Shown piece after piece: positions 54,614-62,612 of a DNA stretch of 64,000 bases. The stretch lies in assembly GCF_016734815.1 (NCBI RefSeq), contig NZ_JAERQF010000008.1, forward strand, positions 100,800 through 164,799. Reading direction: 5' to 3'. The position numbers and the translations under genes are program-made. The notes beneath the pieces are model-generated. The model was given only the letters and a program-made list of their open reading frames with translations, did no database searches and was not told the DNA's origin. The DNA comes from Hymenobacter rubidus (GTDB taxonomy: Bacteria; Bacteroidota; Bacteroidia; Cytophagales; Hymenobacteraceae). Each line of letters begins with the position of its first letter. The stretch's first letter is position 1.

Positions 54614-55699
54614 ATGGCCCGTTTGCTGGTATTTCTACTCCTGCCGTTTTCCTGGCTCTACGCGGGCGTGGCGGCCTTGCGCAACTGGCTGTATGACCGG
54701 GGCTGGAAGCGGGCCGAAACCTTTGCCGTGCCCCTGCTGGACGTGGGCAACCTGCGGGTGGGCGGCACCGGCAAAACGCCGCATGTTATCTGGCTGGTTG
54801 AGGAATTGTTGCGCCAAGGCCACCGGCCGGCCATTCTGAGCCGGGGCTACGGCCGCCAGACCAAGGGGCCGCGCCTGGCCGGTCCGCAGGATTCGGCCGC
54901 CACGGTGGGTGACGAGCCGTGGCAATACGTTGAGCAGTTCGCTGCCCAACACGTGCCCGTGGCGGTGGCCGAAGCGCGCCGACTGGGAGTGCCCCTGTTG
55001 CTACAAGCTCACCCTGAAATCAGCGTGGTGGTGCTCGATGATGCCTACCAACACCGCGCCGTGCAACCTACCCTTAACATCCTGCTCACGGAGTGGGCCC
55101 GGCCATTCTACCAGGATTTGGTGCTGCCCGCCGGGCGGCTGCGCGAAAGCCGGGGCGGGGCCCGGCGGGCCGATGTTGTTATCGTAACCAAAAGCCCCGC
55201 TATGCCGAACCAAGAGGAGTCGGGATGCGCCCAAACGGCTATTAGCGCCCGCATTCGGCCCTACCTTCGGCCGGGCACTCCGGTGCTTTTTTCAACTTAT
55301 GTCTACAGTTCTCCGCAGGCCATTGCTGTTGGTGAGGAACGTAATTGGGACCAAGCGGTTGTTGCGGGCACGCCGGCCGTGCTGCTCACCGGCATTGCGC
55401 AGCCCGGTCCGCTCCGCGAGCACCTCGAAGGGCTGGGCTATGTGATTCAGCACCATGCCATTTTTCCTGACCACCACGCCTTCACTTCGGTCGACTTAGC
55501 GGCCCTGCGGGCGAATTGGCAGCCGGGCTGGCCTATTTTTACGACGGAAAAGGACGCCACGCGCCTGCAAGCGCCCGGTTTGCGGGCCGCAGTGGCGGGG
55601 CTGCCCATCTATACCATTCCGGTGCGGGTGGCGTTTCTGGGCTGCGGCGAGGCGGTGTTGCGCCAACTGCTGCCCGCTGCGCCCCGGCTGGAAAGCTGA
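54614..55699 (+). CDS. lpxK: Tetraacyldisaccharide 4'-kinase
   Basis: The 361-residue protein has the LpxK Walker-type loop VGNLRVGGTGKTPHVIWL, ILSRGYGRQTKGP, the GDEPW motif, VVVLDDAYQHRAV and FTTEKDATRL. It phosphorylates the 4' position of the lipid A disaccharide at the inner membrane; a hydrophobic N-terminal helix (LVFLLLPFSWLYAGVAAL) anchors it. The start ATG follows the -7 box by eight bases, so little or no leader is expected. The porin gene follows 62 bases downstream. Confidence 0.95.
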   Translation: MARLLVFLLLPFSWLYAGVAALRNWLYDRGWKRAETFAVPLLDVGNLRVGGTGKTPHVIWLVEELLRQGHRPAILSRGYGRQTKGPRLAGPQDSAATVGDEPWQYVEQFAAQHVPVAVAEARRLGVPLLLQAHPEISVVVLDDAYQHRAVQPTLNILLTEWARPFYQDLVLPAGRLRESRGGARRADVVIVTKSPAMPNQEESGCAQTAISARIRPYLRPGTPVLFSTYVYSSPQAIAVGEERNWDQAVVAGTPAVLLTGIAQPGPLREHLEGLGYVIQHHAIFPDHHAFTSVDLAALRANWQPGWPIFTTEKDATRLQAPGLRAAVAGLPIYTIPVRVAFLGCGEAVLRQLLPAAPRLES

Positions 55700-55761
55700 T
55701 TGGATTTATTGACCTAGACTTAGCCGGATTTTGACTGAATGCCGGCCCATTTGTTACCCGT

Positions 55762-57804
55762 TTGAAGGCTTCTCCACGATTGATTTCTGCTTGGCAATTT
55801 CCCCGGATTCTGGGCGGGCTGCTGGTGCTGCTTGGGGCGCTGCTGCTGGCACCTGCCGCGCGGGCGCAGGTGGTCGACGACACCACCAAAGTGCTGTACG
55901 GCCCCAAAACCACGCGCATCATCTACGAGGCCGAGGTATTGCGCGATTCCACTTCGGGCGTGCCCATCGATACCACGCTAACGCGCTGGCCCCAGTCGCG
56001 GTTCTGGACGCACGATACCACGTTTCAGCAGGATTTGGGGGCCGTGGGCACGGCGTCGCGGCCCTTGCTCTACCAGCCCAATTTGCAGCTGGGCGCGCGC
56101 TTTGGGCGCAACGTGTTCGACCGGTATGCCCGCGACGCCCGCACGGTGCCGTACTACGATTCCCGCTCGCCCTACTCGTTTTTCCGGTTCATTCAGTCGG
56201 GCTCTGGCGAGCAGGTATTTGAAATCAGCTACACGCGCAGCCTGAAAAAGAATTTCAGCGTGGGCGTGGCCTACGAGCGAATTGCTTCCAATAAAATCAA
56301 CGCAGCCCGCTCCTCGCGCGATGGCCTGGTGGAGCATTCCAACGTGCTGCTGTTTGGCCGGTTCCAGACCGAGGACGAGCGGTACCACCTGTTGTTCAAC
56401 CTCAGCACCTCGCGCCACCGAGCCGCCGAGCAAGGCGGTATCCGGCCGCTGAATGGCGAAACGCCCTACAACCTCTTCAACTACGCCCAGGAGCAGGTGA
56501 ACCTGAGCCAGGCCATCAACTACGAGGACCGCGACGAACTGTACTTCACGCACACCTACCGGCTGCTCGGGCGCGGGCTCACCGTCTACCACACCTTCGA
56601 CCTCAAGCGCCAATACAACAGCTTTGCCGATTTGAACCTGGCCGCCAGCAGCACCGATGGCGTACTAGAAGGGGCGTTTTTTCCGCGCACGCTCAATAGC
56701 CCCAAGGCGACAGCCACCATCGACCGGGCGCAGTACAGCCAGGCCGAAAATACGTTTGGCGTGCTGGGCCGCACCGACGCCGTAGAATACCGTCTCTATG
56801 CCCGCGACCGCATTGCCTCCCTCACCAGTCGGACGCTGGATTCTACGGCTACGGCCGCCAATCTGCTGCTCGGCGAGGCCGCGCCCACCCGCAATTTTCA
56901 TCAGATATTCGCAGGTGGCACGGCGGCGTTCAACTACCGCAAAATATATGCTATCGAAACTGCCGGGGAATTTTACCTGCTGCCGCTCAGCGGCCTCAGT
57001 ACTGATAGCTACAGCCCAGAATATTGGTTGCGGGGCAATGTGCGCACCGGTCCGCTGTCGGGGGAAATATTGGTCAATTCGTATTCGCCTACCCTTACCC
57101 AGCAGGAATTTATCGGCAACCATTACGCCTGGAGCCATTGGGATGGTAATTATGTGAGCCCCATCACCAAAGCCAAAGACGCGAAATTTGACAATACCAG
57201 CACGAAGCAGCTCACCGGGCGCCTGCGCCTGAAACTGCCGAATTTCGGCGCCTTCACCAATCAGCGCCTGGAAGCCAGCGTCAGCGCAGTCAACATTCTC
57301 AAGCTGGTGTACTACGACTCGCTGGCCCTGCCGCAGCAGCTCTCCGAGAGCCGTAACCTGCTGATTGTCTATGCGCGGCATCAAATGAAGCTGGGCCGGA
57401 TAGGTCTCGACAATGAAGCCACTTACACACAGGGAGGCAACAAAACCGGCCTACGCATTCCGAGCCTGGTGAGCAATTCGCGGGTGTACTACGAGAGTTA
57501 TATTTTCCGCAAGGCCATGTTCAGCCAGGTGGGGTTGGAGGTGTATTATCAATCCAAATACAATGCGTTTGATTACAGCCCCAGCACCCAGCAATTTTAT
57601 CAGCAGAAAACGAACGCATTTATCATTCCCCGCACTCCCATCGTGGACGTGTTTTTTTCGGCTGATATTAAAACGGTAAACGTCTTTTTAAAAGCAGCTT
57701 TCGTCAATCAAAACCTGGGCATCGACGGCTACTATGCTTCGCCCTATTACAGTGGGTATCCGCGCCGGTTTCAGCTGGGCGTGCGGTGGAATTTCTTCGA
57801 TTAG
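55762..57804 (+). CDS. Putative porin (Porin_10 family)
   Basis: The 680-residue protein starts from TTG (no ATG is in frame) with a clear signal peptide (LLVLLGALLLAPAARAQ). A long alternating beta-strand sequence rich in tyrosine, asparagine and arginine follows (FEISYTRSLKKNFSVGVAYE, YHLLFNLSTSRHR, VFFSADIKTVNVFLKAAFVN), ending in FQLGVRWNFFD with a terminal aromatic residue. This matches the large Bacteroidota porin family PF14121. It should form a beta-barrel in the outer membrane; the solute is not known. miaE follows only 11 bases downstream. Confidence 0.88.
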   Translation: MKASPRLISAWQFPRILGGLLVLLGALLLAPAARAQVVDDTTKVLYGPKTTRIIYEAEVLRDSTSGVPIDTTLTRWPQSRFWTHDTTFQQDLGAVGTASRPLLYQPNLQLGARFGRNVFDRYARDARTVPYYDSRSPYSFFRFIQSGSGEQVFEISYTRSLKKNFSVGVAYERIASNKINAARSSRDGLVEHSNVLLFGRFQTEDERYHLLFNLSTSRHRAAEQGGIRPLNGETPYNLFNYAQEQVNLSQAINYEDRDELYFTHTYRLLGRGLTVYHTFDLKRQYNSFADLNLAASSTDGVLEGAFFPRTLNSPKATATIDRAQYSQAENTFGVLGRTDAVEYRLYARDRIASLTSRTLDSTATAANLLLGEAAPTRNFHQIFAGGTAAFNYRKIYAIETAGEFYLLPLSGLSTDSYSPEYWLRGNVRTGPLSGEILVNSYSPTLTQQEFIGNHYAWSHWDGNYVSPITKAKDAKFDNTSTKQLTGRLRLKLPNFGAFTNQRLEASVSAVNILKLVYYDSLALPQQLSESRNLLIVYARHQMKLGRIGLDNEATYTQGGNKTGLRIPSLVSNSRVYYESYIFRKAMFSQVGLEVYYQSKYNAFDYSPSTQQFYQQKTNAFIIPRTPIVDVFFSADIKTVNVFLKAAFVNQNLGIDGYYASPYYSGYPRRFQLGVRWNFFD

Positions 57805-57815
57805 TGAGCAGAATT

Positions 57816-58412
57816 ATGAAAGAGAAAACCATTCTTAAATTAAAGCTCAATACCGACCCGCGCTGGGTCAATATTGCGGAGAAAAACATCGAGGAAATTC
57901 TGGTTGACCATGCCTGGTGCGAGCAAAAAGCCGCCAGCACCGGCATCAGCATGATTATCCATTACCCCGAGAAAACCCGCCTGGTAGCCGAGCTGACCGA
58001 CCTGGTGGCCGAGGAGTGGAGCCACTTCGAAAGAGTGCTCCTGGAGCTGCGCAAACGCGGTTTTGCTTTGGGCAAGCCGCGCAAGGACGAGTACGTGGTG
58101 CAGCTGCTGGCCCACGTGCGCAAAGGCGGCGCCCGCGAGCGTCAGCTCATGGACCAGCTCCTGGTTTCGGCCCTGATTGAAGCGCGCAGTTGCGAACGGT
58201 TTAAATTATTGTGGCAACATATTGCCGACCAGGAATTGAGTAAATTCTACTACGAATTAATGGTGTCGGAAGCCGCGCATTTCGTGAGCTACGTCGATTT
58301 AGCCAAAGAATATTGCGACCCGAAAATAGTGGACGAACGGCTACAGGAATTGCTGCAAATTGAAGGCGAAATAGTCACGAATTTGCCGGTGCGGGATGAC
58401 CGAATGCACTGA
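57816..58412 (+). CDS. miaE: tRNA-(ms2io6A)-hydroxylase
   Basis: The 198-residue protein is a ferritin-like diiron enzyme. DHAWCEQKAASTGISMI supplies the first E and the start of the fold, EEWSHFERVLLELRKRG the ExxH pair, SALIEARSCERF a further glutamate, and SEAAHFVSYVDLA the second ExxH. It hydroxylates the prenyl side chain of ms2i6A37 in tRNA using O2. The ATG at 57816 is preferred over a frame start at 57786, which lies within the porin. It follows the porin gene by 11 bases. The stop codon abuts a large palindrome. Confidence 0.93.
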   Translation: MKEKTILKLKLNTDPRWVNIAEKNIEEILVDHAWCEQKAASTGISMIIHYPEKTRLVAELTDLVAEEWSHFERVLLELRKRGFALGKPRKDEYVVQLLAHVRKGGARERQLMDQLLVSALIEARSCERFKLLWQHIADQELSKFYYELMVSEAAHFVSYVDLAKEYCDPKIVDERLQELLQIEGEIVTNLPVRDDRMH

Positions 58413-58726
58413 GCGCAGAGTTTCGCGAAGTTTTAAAAAGGAATAGGACTTACGCAGTTGAAGCCCCAGCGGGGCGGCATATTGGTAGTAAGTTATTCAT
58501 TATGCAATGGCAAAGCCCCGGCGGGGCGACACTCGCCAAGCACTCAACCGAGTGTCGCCCCGCTGGGGCTTTCTCCCCAACATCAGCCAGTTACTATCGA
58601 GATGGCGCCCCGCTGGGGCTGCAACTGCGTAAGTCCTAAAGGAAGTCTCGCTAAGTTGAAGAAGAGCAATTACTTCTTACTTAACTTAGCGAGACTTCCT
58701 TTTTAAAACTTCGCGAAACTCTGCGC
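58413..58726. repeat. Palindromic element R5, interrupted
   Basis: The left arm is split (58413-58443 plus 58645-58657) and the right arm is 58683-58726. Joined, the left arm is the exact inverse of the right over 44 bases, around a 25-base loop. It begins right after the miaE stop and ends four bases before the fumarylacetoacetase stop, so it sits between convergent genes and may terminate both. The inner 195 bases plus one AAGGAA copy are a later insertion. Confidence 0.9.
58444..58638. mobile_element. MITE-like palindromic element inserted in R5
   Basis: The ends are inverted repeats of 17 bases: TAGGACTTACGCAGTTG (58444-58460) and its inverse (58622-58638). The 6-bp AAGGAA flanks both sides (58438-58443 and 58639-58644), as expected for a target duplication. 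The inside holds a second 24-base inverted pair (58512-58535 and 58549-58572; starts AAAGCCCCGGCGGGGCGA) and AGCCCCAGCGGGGC at both ends. No protein is encoded. It is presumably moved by an unlinked transposase. Confidence 0.85.
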
Positions 58727-58730
58727 GCCG

Positions 58731-60017
58731 CTAGATGGCTGGCAGCACCGTCCCACGCACCTCACCAAAGCCAATGCGGACGCCATTCTTCTCCGCGAAG
58801 CCGCGCATAATCACCGTGTCGCCGTCGAGCAGGAATTTGCGCTCGGAGCCATTGGGCAATTGGAGCGGCCGGGTGCCGCGCCAGGCCAGCTCCAGCATCG
58901 AGCCGAGCGAGTCGGGGGTGGGGCCGGAGATGGTGCCGGAAGCGTAGAGGTCGCCGGCTTCGAGGTTGCAGCCGTTGGAAGCGTGGTGGGTGAGCTGCTG
59001 GGCCATGCTCCAATACATCAGGCCGAAGTTGGTGCGGCTGATGGTGGTTTCGGGGCCATTGGCTGGCGCCAGGGCTACCTCCAGGTGCACGTCGAAGTTA
59101 TGGGCGCCGCTTTGGGCCAGGTAGGGCAGGGGCGTGGGTTCCTGCCGGGGCCCGGCAACGCGGAAGGGCTCCAAGGCATCGAGCGTGACCACCCACGGCG
59201 CGACGCTGCTGCCGAAGTTCTTGCCCAGAAACGGCCCCAGCGGCACGTATTCCCAGCTTTGCAGGTCGCGGGCGCTCCAATCGTTGAACAGGCACAGGCC
59301 AAAAATGTGCTCCTCGGCCTGCGCAAGCGGCACGGTGCTGCCCAACTCGGTGCCGGTACCCACCACGAAAGCCATTTCCAGCTCGAAATCGAGCTGCCGG
59401 CTGGGGCCAAAGGTGGGCGTGGCCTCGTCGGGGGCTTTGCGCTGGCCGTTGGGGCGCCGGATGGGCGTGCCCGAAGCCACGATGCTGCTGGTGCGGCCGT
59501 GGTAGCCGATGGGCAGGTGGCGCCAGTTGGGCAGCAGGGCATTGGCCGGGTCGCGGAACATGGTGCCCACGTTGGTGGCGTGCTCGATGCTGCTGTAAAA
59601 GTCGGTGTAGTTGGCGGGTTTCACGGGCCGCAGCATGCGCACTTCGGCTTGGCGGAGCAGGCAGGCCCGCACGGCTTCTTCGTTGTCGCGCAGGCGGGGC
59701 TCGTCGTGGCGCAGCAACTCGCTCACGCGCTGGCGCACGGCCCGCCACGCCGGCCGGCCCAGGCGCAGAAATGCGTTGAGGGAGCGGCGCCGAAACACTT
59801 TGGGTTGGGCATCGCCCAGTTCGGTTAAATCCTCAAAAAAGCCGTACTGGCTGGCCGTGTACAGGTCGAGCACGTAGCCGCCAATGGCCACAGCCAAGTG
59901 CGGGCCCCGCTCGTCGGTTTCAAATACGCCAAAGGGAAGGTTCTGAATGGGGAAGTCACTTTCGGGGCGGATGTCAATCCAGGAGCGAAGCGCGGGCGAG
60001 TTGGGAGAGGTGGCCAT
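58731..60017 (-). CDS. fahA: Fumarylacetoacetase
   Basis: The 428-residue protein carries the N-terminal domain (DIRPESDFPIQNLPFGVFET) and the fumarylacetoacetase core: YTDFYSSIEHATNVGTMFRD with metal ligands, LPIGYHGRTSSIVASG, FELEMAFVVG, FNDWSARDLQSWEYVPLGP, and GDLYASGTISGPTP. It splits fumarylacetoacetate into fumarate and acetoacetate, the last step of tyrosine degradation. The start at 60017 agrees with the family and lies 21 bases after a promoter box. The frame reaching 60437 overlaps the SET gene and is rejected. Other tyrosine-catabolic genes are absent here. Confidence 0.95.
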   Translation of the reverse strand: MATSPNSPALRSWIDIRPESDFPIQNLPFGVFETDERGPHLAVAIGGYVLDLYTASQYGFFEDLTELGDAQPKVFRRRSLNAFLRLGRPAWRAVRQRVSELLRHDEPRLRDNEEAVRACLLRQAEVRMLRPVKPANYTDFYSSIEHATNVGTMFRDPANALLPNWRHLPIGYHGRTSSIVASGTPIRRPNGQRKAPDEATPTFGPSRQLDFELEMAFVVGTGTELGSTVPLAQAEEHIFGLCLFNDWSARDLQSWEYVPLGPFLGKNFGSSVAPWVVTLDALEPFRVAGPRQEPTPLPYLAQSGAHNFDVHLEVALAPANGPETTISRTNFGLMYWSMAQQLTHHASNGCNLEAGDLYASGTISGPTPDSLGSMLELAWRGTRPLQLPNGSERKFLLDGDTVIMRGFAEKNGVRIGFGEVRGTVLPAI

Positions 60018-60038
60018 GGGGTGCGGTGGGTGAGCACG

Positions 60039-60046
60039 CAAAAGTA
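60039..60046 (-). promoter_or_regulatory. -7 box (TACTTTTG) of fahA
   Basis: Perfect TAnnTTTG match on the minus strand, 21 bases before the ATG at 60017. Confidence 0.6.
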
Positions 60047-60131
60047 GGGACGGGGGCTGTTCCGCACGGTTGAGCTTGGCCGGCTGGTGATTTTTTGCAA
60101 CTTTGCAACTTCTTTTTTCACTTTTTCCTGC

Positions 60132-60743
60132 ATGATTCATCCCGACACCGAACTGCGGTTTATTAGCCCCGAAATAGGCTTTGGCGTGGTTGCTACCAAG
60201 CTCATTCCCAAAGGCACTATCACGTGGGTGTTCGATTCGCTGGACCAACTTATTTCGCCGCAGACCCTGGCGCAGCTGGACCCGCTGCAGCAGGTGTTTC
60301 TGGAAAAATACTGCTACCGCGACCACCACGGCGACTACGTGCTCTGCGGCGACCATTCGCGCTTCGTCAACCACAGCTTCCGCTCCAGCTGCATCAGCAC
60401 GGCTTACAATTGCGAGCTGGCCGTGCGCGACATTCACCCCGGCGAGGAACTGACCGACGACTATGGCTACCTCAACCCCGCCGAGCCCTTCGACTGCGTG
60501 CCCGAGCCCGGTAGCGCCCGCACCCAGGTGCTGCCCGACGACCTACTGAACTTCCATGCGGAATGGGACGCCCAGCTTCTCGACGCATTCACCCGTTTTT
60601 CCCGGGTAGCACAGCCGTTGCTTCACTTGCTCGACCCTTTGCACCGGCAGCAGGTACTGGCCGTGGCCGCCGGCGAGGCGCCAATGGCTTCTATCCTGAA
60701 CTGCTACTACAACCCCAACCCGGCCGTTCAGCCCGCCCTATGA
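60132..60743 (+). CDS. SET-domain protein
   Basis: The 203-residue protein follows the SET lysine-methyltransferase plan: GFGVVATKLIPKGTI at the N-terminal, SRFVNHSFRSSCIST (the NHS pseudo-knot, in the place of RFxNHSC), YNCELAVRDIHPGEELTDDYGYL, and a small C-terminal extension. Bacterial SET proteins of this compact kind have mostly unknown substrates. The ATG at 60132 is chosen because the family starts there; the longer frame to 60087 runs into the intergenic promoter region. Its stop overlaps the MATE gene start (ATGA), so the two are coupled. Confidence 0.85.
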   Translation: MIHPDTELRFISPEIGFGVVATKLIPKGTITWVFDSLDQLISPQTLAQLDPLQQVFLEKYCYRDHHGDYVLCGDHSRFVNHSFRSSCISTAYNCELAVRDIHPGEELTDDYGYLNPAEPFDCVPEPGSARTQVLPDDLLNFHAEWDAQLLDAFTRFSRVAQPLLHLLDPLHRQQVLAVAAGEAPMASILNCYYNPNPAVQPAL

Positions 60744-62107
60744 GCGCGCCGCTGCGCCAGCGCCGCCCCGTCCCGGTTCCGGCGCCGGGCGCCACCTACC
60801 GCACCCTGCTGCGGCTGGCCGGGCCGGTGCTGCTGGGCAGCCTCACGCAAAGCGCGCTGTACCTCACGGATTCGCTGTTTGTGGGCCAGCTGGGCGAGGC
60901 GCCCTTGGCGGCCGTGGGCCTGGGCGGGCTGGTATTTTACCTGCTCAGCACGGTGGGCGCCGGTCTGGGGCAGGCGCTGCAAACCCTGGTGGCACGCCGG
61001 TTGGTGCAGGGCCGCCCCGGTGCCGCGCGGCGTCTGTTCACGGCCACGGGCTACCTGGCCGGCGGCGGCGGCCTTGCTTTGGCCGGGGCCTTGTGGCTGG
61101 GGGCTCCGTGGCTGAGTGCCACGCTGGTGCCCGAGCCGGCCGTGGCCGCCCAACTCACGCAGTACCTGCGCGTGGCCGCGCTGGCGCTGCCAGCCAGCTT
61201 TGCCTGGCTGGCGCTGGTGGGGCTCTACACCGGCCTGGGCGAAACCCGCCTGCTGCCCTGGAGCGCCTTTGCCCTCACCGTTGCCAACGTGCTGGGCTCC
61301 CATGCCTGGGTGAGCGGCGGCCTGGGCGCCCCGGCGCTGGGCATTGCCGGGGCCGGCTGGGCCACGCTGCTGTCGGAATGCACGGGAACGGCCGTGCTGC
61401 TGGCCGGCTTGCTGTGGCCAACTCGGCCCGCGCTGGCCGGCTGGCTGCGCAAGTGGGCCTGGCACCCGCGGGCCGTCCGGCGCCTGGGGCAGTTTGCCGT
61501 GCCGCTGGTGGCCAGGCAGGTGGTGGAGGTGAGCGGCTGGCTGCTGTTTTTTGTACTGGTGGGGCGGTTGGGCACGCGGGCGCTGGCCGTGTCCAACATC
61601 GTGCGCAGCCTCTACACCTTTGCCAGCTTGCCCGCTCTGGCCCTGGCCGCCGCCCTGCAAACGCTGGTGAGCCGCTACGCCGGCCAGGGCCGCTGGACCG
61701 AGGTGCTGCCCACCGTGGGGCGGGCCACCGCCCTGGCTGTGGGCCTGGGACTGGCTCCGGCCGGGGTGCTGCTGCTGGCGCCCCGGCTGCTGGTGGGCTG
61801 CTTCAGTGCCGAGCCGACCCTGGTGGCCGCCGGGGCGCCCGTGCTGCAATTGCTGGCCGGGCTGCTGCTCACGTTTTCGGCCAGCACGCTGCTGGCGCAC
61901 GCCGTGGTGGGCGTGGGCGGTGCTGGCCGCTCGCTGAGCATGGAATTGCTGGCTACCACCACATACCTACTGGCGGCGTGGGCGTGCGTGGTACTGCAGT
62001 GGTCCCTGGCTGGGGTGTGGGCCACCGAACTGCTATACTGGGCCCTGCTGGCGGCCTTGGGTTGGCACTACCTGCAGCGCGGGCCGTGGCGCCACGCGCC
62101 GGGCTAG
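60740..62107 (+). CDS. MATE-family efflux transporter
   Basis: The 455-residue protein has about twelve membrane segments in two similar halves. The first half opens LAGPVLLGSLTQSALYLTDS and LFVGQLGEAPLAAVGLGG, typical of MATE exporters (the asparagine/aspartate in helix 1 is here LTDS). The second half has VPLVARQVVEVSGWLLFFVL and LGTRALAVSNIVRSLYTFAS. MATE proteins export drugs or organic cations with sodium or protons; the substrate is not predictable. It is coupled to the SET gene by ATGA overlap. GC is very high. Confidence 0.9.
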   Translation: MSAPLRQRRPVPVPAPGATYRTLLRLAGPVLLGSLTQSALYLTDSLFVGQLGEAPLAAVGLGGLVFYLLSTVGAGLGQALQTLVARRLVQGRPGAARRLFTATGYLAGGGGLALAGALWLGAPWLSATLVPEPAVAAQLTQYLRVAALALPASFAWLALVGLYTGLGETRLLPWSAFALTVANVLGSHAWVSGGLGAPALGIAGAGWATLLSECTGTAVLLAGLLWPTRPALAGWLRKWAWHPRAVRRLGQFAVPLVARQVVEVSGWLLFFVLVGRLGTRALAVSNIVRSLYTFASLPALALAAALQTLVSRYAGQGRWTEVLPTVGRATALAVGLGLAPAGVLLLAPRLLVGCFSAEPTLVAAGAPVLQLLAGLLLTFSASTLLAHAVVGVGGAGRSLSMELLATTTYLLAAWACVVLQWSLAGVWATELLYWALLAALGWHYLQRGPWRHAPG

Positions 62108-62152
62108 GGCAGTTAAGTAGTCAGGCAAAAGTAAACTGATAGTGAAAAGGTG

Positions 62153-62242
62153 GTCATGCTGAGCGCAGCCGAAGCATCTCTACCGCAACAGTAAACCTAA
62201 TTACTTGCGCGGTAGAGATGCTTCGGCTGCGCTCAGCATGAC
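62153..62242. repeat. Palindromic element R1, best copy
   Basis: Perfect 34-base inverted arms (62153-62186 and 62209-62242; the left begins GTCATGCTGAGCGCAGCCG) enclose a 22-base loop. It lies between the MATE gene and the NifU gene, which are convergent. Confidence 0.9.
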
Positions 62243-62350
62243 GTTCGAGTGAATACAATTACTTATGCACGAGTACTTAGCGGTGGCGCGGGGAAAAATA
62301 TGACGTTCTTTCAGCCATTGCACAACCGTAACTACGCCAGCGCGCGCTGC

Positions 62351-62602
62351 CTACTTGGCCTCCACGGCTGTGATTTCGGGCACGGCTTTTTTCACGGTGT
62401 CTTCCAGGCCGGCGCGCGTCATCGTCGACATGGGGCAGGCCCCGCAGGCTCCTTCCCATTCCAGTTGCAGTACGCCCTCGGATGTAATGTTGGCCACGCG
62501 CACGTTGCCGCCATCGGTGGCCAGGTAGGGGCGCAGGGTATCGAGGGCCGCTTCAATGCGCGGCATCAGCGGATGGTCGAAAACGGAGGTTGCGGTTGGC
62601 AT
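62351..62602 (-). CDS. NifU-type Fe-S scaffold domain protein
   Basis: The 83-residue protein is a single NifU C-terminal domain with the GACGACP motif whose CxxC cysteines hold a Fe-S cluster. PRIEAALDTLRPYLATDGGN at the start and LEDTVKKAVPEITAVEAK at the end fit. It would carry clusters to apo-proteins. ATG 62602 is preferred over a GTG two codons earlier. It lies 10 bases after Mrp on the same strand, so the two Fe-S factors are one operon. Confidence 0.94.
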   Translation of the reverse strand: MPTATSVFDHPLMPRIEAALDTLRPYLATDGGNVRVANITSEGVLQLEWEGACGACPMSTMTRAGLEDTVKKAVPEITAVEAK

Positions 62603-62612
62603 TTCCACGGGA

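Noticed and set aside
58413..58726. A simple bidirectional terminator between miaE and fahA
   Set aside because: It may act as one, but the split 44-base arm, internal terminal repeats and 6-bp duplication are better explained by nested mobile palindromes.
60018..60437. N-terminal extension of fumarylacetoacetase
   Set aside because: It is antisense to the SET gene, and the promoter box at 60039-60046 lies inside it.
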